DNA of 64,000 bases from Neolewinella agarilytica (GTDB lineage Bacteria > Bacteroidota > Bacteroidia > Chitinophagales > Saprospiraceae), in NCBI RefSeq assembly GCF_900110645.1, contig NZ_FOFB01000001.1:1-64000 (forward strand), written 5' to 3'. A program made the translations under genes and the position numbers. Within the stretch, counting starts at the first letter, position 1. The number at the start of each line of letters is the position of its first letter. Below the pieces are notes generated by a model that was not told where the DNA came from, searched no databases, and saw nothing but the letters and a program-made list of their open reading frames with translations. Shown here piece by piece: positions 25,619-34,346 of this stretch.

Positions 25619-26572
25619 CTAGGAATTCCGGAGGAATTCAATACTCTTACCCGCCGAAGCCAGGCTTCCCGTATCGTAATTGCCGTCCTGCTCCACCATA
25701 CAATAGGTTACGCCGAGTTCTTTACCGTAGCGCATGAGTTCTTTAATGGGCATATCTCCGTCTGGCAGTTCTTCGAAAGCGTTTTCGGGGACATCCGCAA
25801 TCCGGGTAACGACGGGAGTGCCCCGGTGAAGTTGCTTCAGGTGGAGTAGTTCGAGCCGGTCCCTGGTGGCAGTCATGACCTCCCGGGCATCCTGCCCGGC
25901 GATCTGGGCCCAGAAGAGATCGAGTTCCCAGGGGGTAAGCTCTCCGTCCATCCGCTCGGTTAGAATATCGAAGCCCGTGGTTCCTTCAATGGGATCCCAC
26001 TCAAAGTTGTGGTTATGGTAGGTGAGCTGCATGCCGGCAGCTTTCGTTTTTTCTCCCGCTACATTAAGTTTATCGGCCAGCCGCTTCCAGTCATCGGCCG
26101 AGGTACGCTCCTCCGGACGGAGGTAACCGAAAACGAGGTGACTCAGGCCAGCTTTCGTAGCCGCTTCGAGCACTTCACCGAAATCAAAAGGTGTATCCTC
26201 CGGGGTGTATTGCCAGCCTCCGGTTACGGTGTTCCAGTTAATGAAAGAACTGTTGATCTTCAGGTCGAGGTCATCACAGATCGGCTTAAGCTCGGCCAAG
26301 GTACGGGTGTCACCCAGTTCGACTTGATGGTAGCCCAGCTCTTTGATGGTTTTTAAGGTGGCTTCAGGATCGATGGCCATCTGATCCCTTACGGTCCAGA
26401 GCTGAATCCCGATTTCGTCAACGTAAGGCAAGGTTTTTTTAGTCATGGAGGCTGATTCTTTTCCGGAGGTCGTTTCTCCCGTATTACCACCACAGCCCAA
26501 CACACTGACGCCAGCAGCGGCAATGACGGAGTGGCGCAGGAATTGACGGCGGGAGGTCGAAAGCTTGGACAT
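25619..26572 (-). CDS. sugar phosphate isomerase/epimerase-family lipoprotein
   Basis: 317 residues. N-terminus has a twin-arginine motif (SRRQFLRHS) followed by a hydrophobic stretch and lipobox VLGC, so Tat export and lipid anchoring are likely. The rest is an AP-endonuclease-2/xylose-isomerase-like TIM barrel: IGIQLWTVRDQM, LGYHQVELGD, LTYHNHNFEW and ELDLFWAQIAG carry typical metal-binding His/Glu/Asp positions. It probably isomerises or epimerises a sugar or sugar derivative outside the cytoplasm; substrate unknown. Stop codon is next to the inverted-repeat element. Confidence 0.82.
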   Translation of the reverse strand: MSKLSTSRRQFLRHSVIAAAGVSVLGCGGNTGETTSGKESASMTKKTLPYVDEIGIQLWTVRDQMAIDPEATLKTIKELGYHQVELGDTRTLAELKPICDDLDLKINSSFINWNTVTGGWQYTPEDTPFDFGEVLEAATKAGLSHLVFGYLRPEERTSADDWKRLADKLNVAGEKTKAAGMQLTYHNHNFEWDPIEGTTGFDILTERMDGELTPWELDLFWAQIAGQDAREVMTATRDRLELLHLKQLHRGTPVVTRIADVPENAFEELPDGDMPIKELMRYGKELGVTYCMVEQDGNYDTGSLASAGKSIEFLRNS

Positions 26573-26617
26573 GGGTCTGTAATGTTTTGGCGTAAGATAG
26601 CAAGGAAAAGAAAATGC

Positions 26618-26644
26618 GGGCGCCGGGGCGCTGGTGCATTGGGA
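26618..26644 (+). repeat. diverged GCAGGTGCA-type arm
   Basis: GGGCGCCGGGGCGCTGGTGC then ATTGGGA: the same layout as the arm at 47186 (GGGCGC, about 7 bases, GCnGGTGCA, ATGGGA) with a few changes. Lies between the isomerase-like gene start and the cutC stop. Confidence 0.5.
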
Positions 26645-26655
26645 GGCTTGCGGGC

Positions 26656-27387
26656 CTAGCTCACAGCCTCCAGAAATTGACGTACCCGATGGGCGGTGGT
26701 AATTTCTCTTTCGTACTCGGGTAAACCAGGAATCCCCATATAGACATCGGGGTTCTGATGCTCCATGGTGGAAGTTAAGGTATCGAAGGCCGTAGCGTGA
26801 AATTCGCTTACGCCCAGATACGCTACCAGCTCCGCCACATTATCCGGCGTGATACCACAGCCCGGCAGGATACCGATGCGGCCTGCGGCTTGATCCACTA
26901 ACTGGCGCAGCATCTCTTTGCCCTCCGGAACGGTTGCTGCCTGACCGCTGGTCAGGATGCGGCTTACGCCCAGTTCAACCAGAGTTTCCATTGCGGCGGA
27001 GGGGTCCAGGCACACGTCGAAGGCCCGGTGAAAAGTAACGGAGAGTTCCCCTGCTGCTTCCACCAGTCTTTGCACCCGCGTCCGCGCCACCTCCCCGTTC
27101 TTGTCCAGCAGGCCAAACACGACGCCGGCTACCCCAATTTCCCGGCACACCTTAATGTCTTCAAGCATCACGGCAAACTCCTGCTCAGTGTAATCAAAGT
27201 CTCCACCACGTGGCCGGATCATCACCATGATATCAATATCCACAGCAGCCTTACAGGCCCGGATCGTGCCCAGGCTCGGCGTAATCCCGCCCTCCACCAG
27301 GGCGGCACAAAGTTCTACCCGCTGCGCACCACCCGCCTGGGCTGCAATAGCATCGTCTACGGATTGGAGGCATACTTCAAATAGCAT
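26656..27387 (-). CDS. cutC: CutC-family protein
   Basis: 243 residues, a full-length CutC TIM barrel: EVCLQSVDDAIAAQAGGAQRVELC at the N-terminus, then GGITPSLG, MIRPRGGDF, FHRAFDV, RILTSGQ and GCGITPDN, all hallmark segments. Described as a copper homeostasis protein, though the enzymatic role is unsettled. Cytoplasmic. A gene for an N4-GlcNAc asparaginase follows the same strand upstream; the two often neighbour each other in Bacteroidota, hinting at a glycan-related role. Confidence 0.92.
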   Translation of the reverse strand: MLFEVCLQSVDDAIAAQAGGAQRVELCAALVEGGITPSLGTIRACKAAVDIDIMVMIRPRGGDFDYTEQEFAVMLEDIKVCREIGVAGVVFGLLDKNGEVARTRVQRLVEAAGELSVTFHRAFDVCLDPSAAMETLVELGVSRILTSGQAATVPEGKEMLRQLVDQAAGRIGILPGCGITPDNVAELVAYLGVSEFHATAFDTLTSTMEHQNPDVYMGIPGLPEYEREITTAHRVRQFLEAVS

Positions 27388-27572
27388 ATTTGTATTTTGG
27401 TTAATTGAAGGTTAGGATTTTCTCATCGAATACATCATTCCTGGCTGGCGCAGCCGCCGGAATGTTTATCCGATATGTAAAATCCGGTCATAAGGAGATT
27501 GATTAATTCTCTCTCCGACCGAGACAGGCAGCTGGCTGATGTAGCCGCCGTCCGACCGAGACATCGGATGAA

Positions 27573-27600
27573 CTTTTGCCCGACTTCGTCAGGGCAAAAG
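27573..27600 (-). terminator. possible terminator hairpin after the asparaginase gene
   Basis: CTTTTGCCC (27573-27581) pairs with GGGCAAAAG (27592-27600), with GAC/GTC continuing inside: 9-12 pairs, 30 bp past the asparaginase stop on minus. The T-run is poor. A direct repeat CCGACCGAGACA (two copies near 27517 and 27552) lies beside it. Confidence 0.45.
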
Positions 27601-27629
27601 ATACCGCTGATGACCGGTCTATCGCTCTG

Positions 27630-28631
27630 CTAACCAACATCAGGTGCCTCTATCTTAAATTCCGGCACCAGCATTTCATTGTCGATGGATTCATTTTTCA
27701 CCGCATAATCAAAGCCTGACTGGATGCAATAAGCTCCCGTTGCCCCGGCTTTGTTCAGAGCAATGAAGCCTACCTGAATATCCTTCCAGTCCGGATTTTT
27801 ACTGATCACCCTTTCTACGGCCAGTTGGCAGGCTTTGGTGGGGGAATGCCCCATCCGCATAAACTCCACCACCAGAAAGCAACCGCAGGCGCGGATCACG
27901 GCTTCGCCCCAACCGGTGGCCGTAGCGCCACCGATTTCGTTGTCCACGTAGAGGCCAGCCCCAATCAGCGGGGAATCCCCCACTCTGCCGTGATACTTAA
28001 AGCCCGCACCGCTGGTAGTGCAGGCTCCGGCCAGATCTCCCTTTTCGTCAAGGGTCAGCAAGCCTATCGTATCGTGATTTTCTACGTTAATGGGTGGGCT
28101 GTAGTCCGGGTTCTTTGTTTGCCAGTTGGCATACACCTCCCGGCTCCAATCCGTACTCAGCTCGGTTAATTCCATACCCTGCGTAAGGGCAAAATCTTTG
28201 GCGCCTTGCCCGACGATCATCACGTGAGGCGTTCGTTCCATCACCATGCGTGCCAGAGAGATCGGGTGCAGAATATCCTGAACAGCGGCCACCGAGCCAC
28301 AATCTCCGGCGGAGTTCATAATGCAGGCATCCAGGGTGATGATGCCATCCCGGTCGGGGTAAGAACCCCGCCCAACGGTATGTACCTCCGGATCCGCCTC
28401 GGTTACCTTTACGCCAGCTTCCGCCGCATCGAGTGCTGACCCTCCGGCAGAGAGCACCTCCCAGGCTTTTGCGTTGGCCAGCTGCCCATGCTGCCAGGTC
28501 GAGATAACAACAGGGCGGACCGGCTTACTAACCTCATCAGAAGAGGCATTTTCTCCGGCACAGGAAGCCAGTACCGGAACCAGAGCACCCGCAGCGGGTA
28601 GTGAACGTAAAAATTGACGACGGGTAGACAT
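27630..28631 (-). CDS. N4-(beta-N-acetylglucosaminyl)-L-asparaginase
   Basis: 333 residues, an N-terminal nucleophile hydrolase of the aspartylglucosaminidase group. Signal: twin-arginine STRRQFLRS and lipobox VLASC. The autocleavage site is NVENHDTIGLLTLDEKG: Thr after HD becomes the N-terminal nucleophile of the beta subunit. Downstream TSGAGFKYHGRVGDSPLIGAGLY supplies the usual binding Arg and Gly residues. It would remove the Asn from GlcNAc-Asn left by glycoprotein digestion, in the periplasm or at the surface. Confidence 0.9.
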   Translation of the reverse strand: MSTRRQFLRSLPAAGALVPVLASCAGENASSDEVSKPVRPVVISTWQHGQLANAKAWEVLSAGGSALDAAEAGVKVTEADPEVHTVGRGSYPDRDGIITLDACIMNSAGDCGSVAAVQDILHPISLARMVMERTPHVMIVGQGAKDFALTQGMELTELSTDWSREVYANWQTKNPDYSPPINVENHDTIGLLTLDEKGDLAGACTTSGAGFKYHGRVGDSPLIGAGLYVDNEIGGATATGWGEAVIRACGCFLVVEFMRMGHSPTKACQLAVERVISKNPDWKDIQVGFIALNKAGATGAYCIQSGFDYAVKNESIDNEMLVPEFKIEAPDVG

Positions 28632-28680
28632 AAGCGGAGGAATTGGTTAGGAGGCGGTAAATATAGGTTTCTCCCTCCAC

Positions 28681-28761
28681 CAACCCGCAACCTGCAACTT
28701 GCAACCTGCAACCTGCCCCCCCTGCAACCTGCAACTTGTAACTTGCAACTTGCCCCCCCCC
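28681..28761 (-). repeat. degenerate heptad array with C-tracts
   Basis: On minus: about ten 7-mers of the GCAGGTT/GCAAGTT type, broken by a run of seven G and preceded by a run of nine G (28753-28761) that begins inside the TAG stop of the agmatine deiminase gene. It fills the gap to the asparaginase gene. Confidence 0.75.
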
Positions 28762-29783
28762 TACCACTTCGGCACCTGCATCGTCAAACAGTGCAATGAA
28801 CCGTGCTGCTCAATAAAGGGACGGCAGTCGATGGCAACAACTTTATATTTCCCGTACTTCTCGAACGCTGCTAGCGCAGCGGTATCAGCCGCCCTTCCGG
28901 GGTGATCTTCTGCTTCGTTAGAAAAGTAAGTTGGCACGAATACCGTACCGTTGCTGATCAGGAAGTTAGCGTAGGTGGCTGGCAACCGATGTCCGTCTTC
29001 CCCGTGAATTGCCGGTGGCAACGGAAGCGGAAGTAGCTTGTAGGGCTTATTGTGGGGCGTGATCAGGTATTTCAGGTCTTCCCACATTTCCTTGAGGGAG
29101 GAAAAATGTGGATCGGTCTTATCCTCACAACTCGTATAAGCAATGGTCCGCTCATCCAGATAGCGTGCCAGGGTATCAATGTGTGCGTCGGTATCGTCCC
29201 CGATCAGGTGACCATCCGTGAGCCAGTAGACATCGGTTTTACGACCGAACCAGGACTGCAGGTATTTTTCAGCGAGTTCAGGGTCATTCCAATCGTTTCG
29301 GCCTTCGCTGAAAAGGCACTGGGTGGTCGTCAGCATGGAGCCCATTCCGTCGGACTCGATGGAGCCGCCTTCCAGTACGAAATCGACCCGCAAGCGCTCA
29401 ACTTCCGGGAAACGGGCCTCCTGAAATCGTTGGGGGAATTGGTTGTCTTCTCCGGCTTCGAACTTTCCGCCCCAACCGTTGAAAGTAAAGTCAAGAAAGA
29501 CGGGCTGCCGGTCTTTATTGATGACGGTGATCGGGCCGTAGTCCCGGATCCAACAATCGTTGGTCGGGCAATTCATCACCTCGCCCTTAAATTCGGCGGC
29601 GAAGCTGGCAAAATGTTCCTGATCACTTACGACCATCAGGACGGGGGTCACTTCGTTCACGGCATTAGCGGCGGCAAGGATGGCGGCAGAAGCGGCCTGC
29701 AGTTGCTCGCCCCAGTCTCCATCTCGCTGCGGAAACGTAAAAAGAACGAGCTGTTGATCTTCCCATTCAGCGGGTAAACGCAT
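28761..29783 (-). CDS. aguA: agmatine deiminase family protein
   Basis: 340 residues from the ATG at 29783 (MRLPAEWEDQQLVLFTFPQRDGDW is the usual family opening; a 50-residue upstream extension overlaps the opposite promoter). Porphyromonas-type peptidylarginine deiminase fold with NDCWIRDYGP, EGGSIESDG, HIDTLARYLDE and the C-terminal catalytic Cys in GSLHCLTMQ. It converts agmatine to N-carbamoylputrescine. Arginine decarboxylase (48609) in this window would supply agmatine, so the pair gives the plant-like putrescine route. Immediately after the stop comes a G-tract and heptad array. Confidence 0.88.
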   Translation of the reverse strand: MRLPAEWEDQQLVLFTFPQRDGDWGEQLQAASAAILAAANAVNEVTPVLMVVSDQEHFASFAAEFKGEVMNCPTNDCWIRDYGPITVINKDRQPVFLDFTFNGWGGKFEAGEDNQFPQRFQEARFPEVERLRVDFVLEGGSIESDGMGSMLTTTQCLFSEGRNDWNDPELAEKYLQSWFGRKTDVYWLTDGHLIGDDTDAHIDTLARYLDERTIAYTSCEDKTDPHFSSLKEMWEDLKYLITPHNKPYKLLPLPLPPAIHGEDGHRLPATYANFLISNGTVFVPTYFSNEAEDHPGRAADTAALAAFEKYGKYKVVAIDCRPFIEQHGSLHCLTMQVPKW

Positions 29784-29791
29784 AGTAATTA

Positions 29792-29823
29792 TTTGAAGGC
29801 ACGAAGATAGCAGCTTAACTTTG
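29792..29823 (+). promoter_or_regulatory. strong promoter almost touching the FGE-like start codon
   Basis: TTTG (29792-29795), 20-bp spacer, TAACTTTG (29816-29823). The ATG is at 29828, so the predicted start site is at or within a few bases of the ATG. Confidence 0.65.
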
Positions 29824-29827
29824 AGCG

Positions 29828-30631
29828 ATGAATCAAGTCCGTCTTTCTTTTTGGTCCTTACTGAAAATTGTGGTTGTTGGCGCTTTCGCAGGTGCCATGG
29901 TAAGTTGTGAAGCAGAGGGGGCTCAGCGGCCAACTGATATTCCGGAAGGGATGGTCTGGATCAAAGGCACAGAAGAGCACCCGTCCTTCCTGATGGATGC
30001 AACGGAAGTAACAACGGCTGCTTTCGCTGCTTTTGTGGAGGAAACGGGCTATGTCTCCGAAGCGGAGGAGTTCGGTTGGTCCGGGGTATTCAACAAGGAT
30101 TCTCTGGCCTGGCTGCCCATCGACAGTGCTAACTGGCGCTACCCGCTTGGGCCCGACTCTCTGGCAGCCCGCCCGGAACACCCGGTTACCCAGGTTAGCC
30201 TGCGTGACGCTAAAGCCTATGCTGAGTGGGCCGGCAAAAGTCTGCCCACCGAAGAGGAGTGGATGTGGGCCGCCTCCCAGAGCGGCCGGTTTACGGACTT
30301 CCCCTGGGGCAAAGAGATGGTCCCCGACGGAAAATACCCGGGCAACTGGTGGCAAGGCCCCTTCCCCTACGAAGACAATGTACTGGATGGATTTCCCGGC
30401 ATTGCCCCCGTTAAATCTTACCCGCCCGCGGAGAATGGGCTGTACGACATTTCGGGCAATGTCTGGGAGTGGACAGCAACGACCAAGGCCCAGACGAAAG
30501 AGTCCGTCATCAAGGGTGGCTCTTTTCTTTGCAGTACTTCCTATTGTACGGGTTTCAACTTCCGCCAGAATCAGTACACCCCGGCGGATAGCGGGTTGAA
30601 TCACCTGGGCTTCAGGCTCATCATCCGATAG
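29828..30631 (+). CDS. formylglycine-generating-enzyme-like lipoprotein
   Basis: 267 residues. Signal peptide with lipobox AMVSC (Cys27). The whole mature part is an FGE-sulfatase (SUMF1) domain: GMVWIKGTEEHPSF, MDATEVTTAAFAAFVEETGY, HPVTQVSLRDAKAYAEWAGKSL, LPTEEEWMWAA, GLYDISGNVWEW and KGGSFLCSTSYC. The last holds Cys235 and Cys240, the spacing of the two active-site Cys of genuine FGE, which many family members lack; the usual RYR is replaced by FNFRQ. It may activate exported sulfatases, or be a non-enzymatic envelope member. Very short leader (see promoter). Confidence 0.82.
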   Translation: MNQVRLSFWSLLKIVVVGAFAGAMVSCEAEGAQRPTDIPEGMVWIKGTEEHPSFLMDATEVTTAAFAAFVEETGYVSEAEEFGWSGVFNKDSLAWLPIDSANWRYPLGPDSLAARPEHPVTQVSLRDAKAYAEWAGKSLPTEEEWMWAASQSGRFTDFPWGKEMVPDGKYPGNWWQGPFPYEDNVLDGFPGIAPVKSYPPAENGLYDISGNVWEWTATTKAQTKESVIKGGSFLCSTSYCTGFNFRQNQYTPADSGLNHLGFRLIIR

Positions 30632-30661
30632 CTAAGTACGTGTCTGAGCTGACACTGCCTT

Positions 30662-31027
30662 TTAGCCCTCCCCTGCACCTGCGCCTGCGCCCAGCCTCCA
30701 CAGCCACCAAATGAGGACAAACTGAATGAGTAAACGAATGACTGCTGCCATTTTTGAGCCCATCAGGGGTCTCTCCCTGGCCAGGTCTATGATGTGCAAC
30801 GGTAAAAAGATAACCATTAGCGCAAAAGCAGCCCAGATAGCGTACTGCCTCGTTGGCCCATAAAACAAAGCCGCTCCAATCAGTATCTCTGCCAGGCCAC
30901 CCGCTGCATTAGCCAACTGCTTAGGAAACCATTCCGGCATAAACGGGTCATAGAACGCTGGATTGTAAAAGTGATAGATTCCGGCAAGGATCAAAACAAT
31001 AGCAAAACCGGCAAGTGGATAAGACAT
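30662..31027 (-). CDS. DoxX-like membrane protein
   Basis: 121 residues from the ATG at 31027 (MSYPLAGFAIVLILAGIYHF); the longer frame overlaps rlmH and is rejected. Four membrane helices in the DoxX pattern: GFAIVLILAGIYHF, NAAGGLAEILIGAALF, YAIWAAFALMVIFLPLHI, and VIRLLIQFVLIWWLW. Inner-membrane protein; family function is poorly defined. The C-terminal tail GAGAGAGEG is encoded by a copy of the dispersed repeat arm (30673-30692), so the repeat supplies its last residues. Divergent from rlmH, 36 bp between starts. Confidence 0.75.
   Translation of the reverse strand: MSYPLAGFAIVLILAGIYHFYNPAFYDPFMPEWFPKQLANAAGGLAEILIGAALFYGPTRQYAIWAAFALMVIFLPLHIIDLARERPLMGSKMAAVIRLLIQFVLIWWLWRLGAGAGAGEG
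30673..30692 (-). repeat. GCAGGTGCA arm within the DoxX-like gene
   Basis: Plus reads CTGCACCTGCGCCTGCGCCC. It codes for the terminal Gly/Ala tail of the DoxX-like protein. Confidence 0.65.
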
Positions 31028-31050
31028 GGGCGGGAAGGTAAGGAATCTCT

Positions 31051-31058
31051 TACCTTCG
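31051..31058 (+). promoter_or_regulatory. putative -7 box of rlmH
   Basis: TACCTTCG, one base off TAnnTTTG, 5 bp before the GTG at 31064. The speA gene has the nearly identical TATCTTCGCC at 48581. Confidence 0.35.
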
Positions 31059-31063
31059 CCACC

Positions 31064-31537
31064 GTGAAAGTACACGTCTATTATATCGGCAAAACCAACG
31101 AGACTTACCTGAAAGAAGGTGAGGCGATCTACGCTAAGCGGTTGAAGCACTACCTTCCGGTCACCTTCGAAGTGTTACCTGACGTTAAGGGCGGAGGTAA
31201 ACTCAGCCCGGAGAAGCTAAAAATTAAAGAAGGCGAAATGGTACTTGCCCGCCTGAAAAATGATGATGGGCTCATCCTGCTCGATGAAGGAGGCAAGCAG
31301 TTCGGCAGTGTTGAATTTGCCAACTGGATGGACAAACAACTACAGCGGCCCTACCGACGACTGGTATTTCTCGTTGGTGGAGCTTTCGGCTTTTCACCCG
31401 CTGTTTATCAGCGGGCGAACGGTAAGCTATCCCTTAGCAAAATGACCTTCAGCCATCAGATGATTCGTCTGTTCTTCGCCGAACAGCTCTACCGTGGAAT
31501 GACGATACTCCGGGGAGAGAAATACCACAATGAGTAG
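31064..31537 (+). CDS. rlmH: 23S rRNA (pseudouridine-1915-N3) methyltransferase
   Basis: 157 residues from a GTG at 31064 (VKVHVYYIGKT matches the family N-terminus and gives the usual length of about 155; the ATG-initiated longer frame would overlap the divergent gene). SPOUT-type motifs: LILLDEGGKQFGSVEFA, LVFLVGGAFGF and the C-terminal LSLSKMTFSHQMIRLFFAEQLYR with GEKYHNE. It methylates pseudouridine 1915 in helix 69 of 23S rRNA on the assembled ribosome. Confidence 0.95.
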   Translation: MKVHVYYIGKTNETYLKEGEAIYAKRLKHYLPVTFEVLPDVKGGGKLSPEKLKIKEGEMVLARLKNDDGLILLDEGGKQFGSVEFANWMDKQLQRPYRRLVFLVGGAFGFSPAVYQRANGKLSLSKMTFSHQMIRLFFAEQLYRGMTILRGEKYHNE

Positions 31538-31854
31538 TACCTACCGGACGCTCATCGCGGAGCAGCCCGGAAGGGAAAGGAACTCAGCCATTTCGCCTCC
31601 GGCTCTACATTAGGATTTCGCGGAAAGCCTTCGGTTCCATACTTATGATTTTGCCTTGGTTTTAAACTCTGTATAAACCAGCCCGGTAGTTAACCTTCCC
31701 TAAATCGTGATGTCCAGGCGGGTTAAAGTAACAGTCCTGTAAGGCCAATACGTTAAAACTCTGCTTAACCGACTGTTCCTACATCAATTAGGCAGTGAAA
31801 TGGTGCTGTTTTGTAGCCCCCCATATATCTTTGCGCTCAACTGACGACCTACCG
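31538..31854 (+). promoter_or_regulatory. upstream region of the glycine-rich gene, with promoter box
   Basis: Gene-free 317 bp. TATCTTTG at 31826-31833 is a good -7 box, about 22 bp before the ATG at 31855; the nearest TTTG upstream (31810-31813) is only 12 bp away, so the -33 element is uncertain. I see nothing else in the stretch. Confidence 0.5.
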
Positions 31855-34338
31855 ATGAAATTTTGCATCTCTATTATTTTTGTTGTTTTCTCATTTTTGC
31901 TCGGTGCTCAAAACACCTACCATGAAATAACGGAGCTAAACGGCGAAGAACGTTGGTTACGAGGAAGTTTGGCCTCCACCAATGCTTCTCATGTCATGAT
32001 CTACCAGCACGGTGGAGCCACTATAAACCTTGGCGGCGGAGAAACAGGATATGTGAATAATCTCCGTGGAACGGGTCATTATGATTTGAACAAGGTTGTA
32101 CGAATGGGAGGTGACACTGTGTACCTGGCTAACCCCATCGTCAATGATTATGATCTGTCCAACAGCCAGGTAATCGGTGTTAGTGCCGACAAAGAACTTG
32201 CCTTCCCTAACGGTTTAACCGTTAACCAGGCATTTGACGGGCAAACCGGCGGGGTGATTTTTCTGGCAGCGAATGACCAGCTTACACTTGGTGGCACTTT
32301 TGACGCCAGTGGCGCAGGATTCAGAGGCGCATCCGGCAATGAATCTGACAGTCAGTGTGGCCGTTTCACCGTAATAAATGGTGAGGTTTACAGTATGGAT
32401 GATTGGCGGGGATCTCCACGGGCAGAAGGAGTAGCAACAATTTCGATTGGACAGGAACAAGGAAGAGCTCCTGCGGCCAATGGCGGTGGTGGCGGCAACG
32501 ATCACAATGCCGGCGGCGGTGGCGGTGGAAATACTGCTGAAGGCGGCGGTGGAGGCATCAACGTCGTTAATGGCATTTTCAATCGGGCCTGCCGGGGAGC
32601 TTACCCGGGCCGGGGAGGGCGCGGACTGGCCGCTGACAGAGATCGGATTTACTTCGGAGGCGGAGGAGGAGCTGGCCACGCCAATAATAGTGGCAATGCA
32701 AACGGTGGAAATGGAGGGGGGATCATCGTCTTATGGGCTGAACAGATCGTGTTCACAGAGGGTTGCAAGCTGATAGCTGATGGTAGGAATGGCAGTACCG
32801 TCACCGGAGATGGTGCCGGAGGCGGCGGTGCCGGAGGTAGCATGATGATAATCGCTGATATTGTGAGTGGTAACCCTGACATATCACTGGATGGCGGACA
32901 GGGAGGTAGTACTAACAATCGTACTGACCGTTGTTTTGGGCCCGGCGGTGGCGGAGGTGGCGGCAGGCTAATCACCGCAGTCGCTGATCGAAACGCTTAT
33001 AACCCTATAACGTCCTTTGACGCTGGTGGTAGTGGCCTTCGTCTGGGCTCTAATGAATGCTCTCCTACCGAAAACCCCGCGGGAACAGGTGTTAACGGAG
33101 GACAGCAAGTAGTGCAAATACCCGTCCCTTTTCCCGGCCTCGGCATTACTGCTAACACCGTATGCAGCAATGAAACACTTGGCATTACGGACGAGAGTGC
33201 CGGTGCTCAGGAAGTCAGTTGGGAAATTACTCCTGCTAACAGTGGGCTGAACATTGTAAGCCCCGACGGGCGCAACCTTATCGTCACGTTTGATAACGGA
33301 ACCGAAGGTACCTTTACGGTGCAGCAAAGCCTGGTCGCAGACGGTGTTACCTACGAAGGAGCTTCTACTAACTTTACGGTCTTTGCCGCCCCCTATGCTG
33401 AAGCTGCCGACATTTCTCCCGACCGTGAGAACGTAACGGCAACCGTTACCAATCCGGGCAATTTCGTCTCCATCATTTATAATTTTGGTGACGGGACGAT
33501 TCTGGGAGGTACAGACGAATCCAAGGACCACAGCTATACCGAACCCGGTGAATACAACGTCAGCATTACACTGACTAACGCAAACTGTGATCAGATTGTG
33601 GTTGCCTCGAGAACCGTCGTTGTTGGTGAGTTTGCCGTAGCCCGAACGGACGTAAAAGACGCCAGTGGATGTTCTCCTTTTTCCGTTACGGTAAGAGATG
33701 ACAGTGAAGGAACCTACGCCAGCAGACGATGGGATTTCCCCGGAGGCGATCCTGAGACTTCTACTGATTCCGCTCCATCCGTCACCTATACTGAACCGGG
33801 CACCTATACCGGCACATTAACGCTGGTGGACGCCGTAGGGGCAGATTCTGTTGCCACTGTAGATATCGTCGTATTAGAATCCGCTGACACAGACTTTGAT
33901 TTCGCCGTTGATACTGCTACGGTAACCTTTACGGTTTCCAGTAATGCCGAATCCTGGGGCTGGGACTTTGGTGATGGTAACATGAGTGACGAACTAAGCC
34001 CGACGCATACCTACACCCGTCGGGGGACCTACTCCGTAGTCTTTACGGCCAGCCTGCCTCCCTGCACCACAAGGATTGTACAGGAAATCACCATCGACGT
34101 ACTCTCTGACGTAACTACCCTACAACAATTGGGCGTAAAAATATTCCCTAACCCCACTACCGGCGATGTCCGGCTGAGTGGCCCGGCGAGCTTTGTCGAT
34201 GTATTCGACCCGAGAGGCAGACTCATTAACCTGAGGAACGAGCAGCAACTGGACCTTAGCAACTACCCTTCCGGCATGTACCTGGTTCGGGTAAGTGCAG
34301 AAGGGAAAATCTACACCGTCCGGATTATAAAGCGCTAG
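31855..34338 (+). CDS. glycine-rich T9SS surface protein with PKD domains
   Basis: 827 residues from the ATG at 31855, which opens signal peptide MKFCISIIFVVFSFLLGAQ; the ATG at 31795 lies upstream of the promoter box. Residues about 180-400 are extremely Gly/Asn-rich (GGGGGNDHNAGGGGGG and similar), a region that should form a poly-glycine sheet. Then an Ig-like segment and three PKD-type domains (YNFGDGTILGG, RRWDFPGGDPETS, WGWDFGDGNMSDE), then a type-A T9SS sorting domain (KIFPNPTTGDVRLSGPAS to VRIIKR). Likely an adhesive or matrix protein; no enzyme motif seen. Confidence 0.82.
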   Translation: MKFCISIIFVVFSFLLGAQNTYHEITELNGEERWLRGSLASTNASHVMIYQHGGATINLGGGETGYVNNLRGTGHYDLNKVVRMGGDTVYLANPIVNDYDLSNSQVIGVSADKELAFPNGLTVNQAFDGQTGGVIFLAANDQLTLGGTFDASGAGFRGASGNESDSQCGRFTVINGEVYSMDDWRGSPRAEGVATISIGQEQGRAPAANGGGGGNDHNAGGGGGGNTAEGGGGGINVVNGIFNRACRGAYPGRGGRGLAADRDRIYFGGGGGAGHANNSGNANGGNGGGIIVLWAEQIVFTEGCKLIADGRNGSTVTGDGAGGGGAGGSMMIIADIVSGNPDISLDGGQGGSTNNRTDRCFGPGGGGGGGRLITAVADRNAYNPITSFDAGGSGLRLGSNECSPTENPAGTGVNGGQQVVQIPVPFPGLGITANTVCSNETLGITDESAGAQEVSWEITPANSGLNIVSPDGRNLIVTFDNGTEGTFTVQQSLVADGVTYEGASTNFTVFAAPYAEAADISPDRENVTATVTNPGNFVSIIYNFGDGTILGGTDESKDHSYTEPGEYNVSITLTNANCDQIVVASRTVVVGEFAVARTDVKDASGCSPFSVTVRDDSEGTYASRRWDFPGGDPETSTDSAPSVTYTEPGTYTGTLTLVDAVGADSVATVDIVVLESADTDFDFAVDTATVTFTVSSNAESWGWDFGDGNMSDELSPTHTYTRRGTYSVVFTASLPPCTTRIVQEITIDVLSDVTTLQQLGVKIFPNPTTGDVRLSGPASFVDVFDPRGRLINLRNEQQLDLSNYPSGMYLVRVSAEGKIYTVRIIKR

Positions 34339-34346
34339 CGTACCGG

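Noticed and set aside
28681-28761. CRISPR-like appearance of repeated heptads
   Set aside because: Units are 7 bp without spacers; no cas genes in the window.
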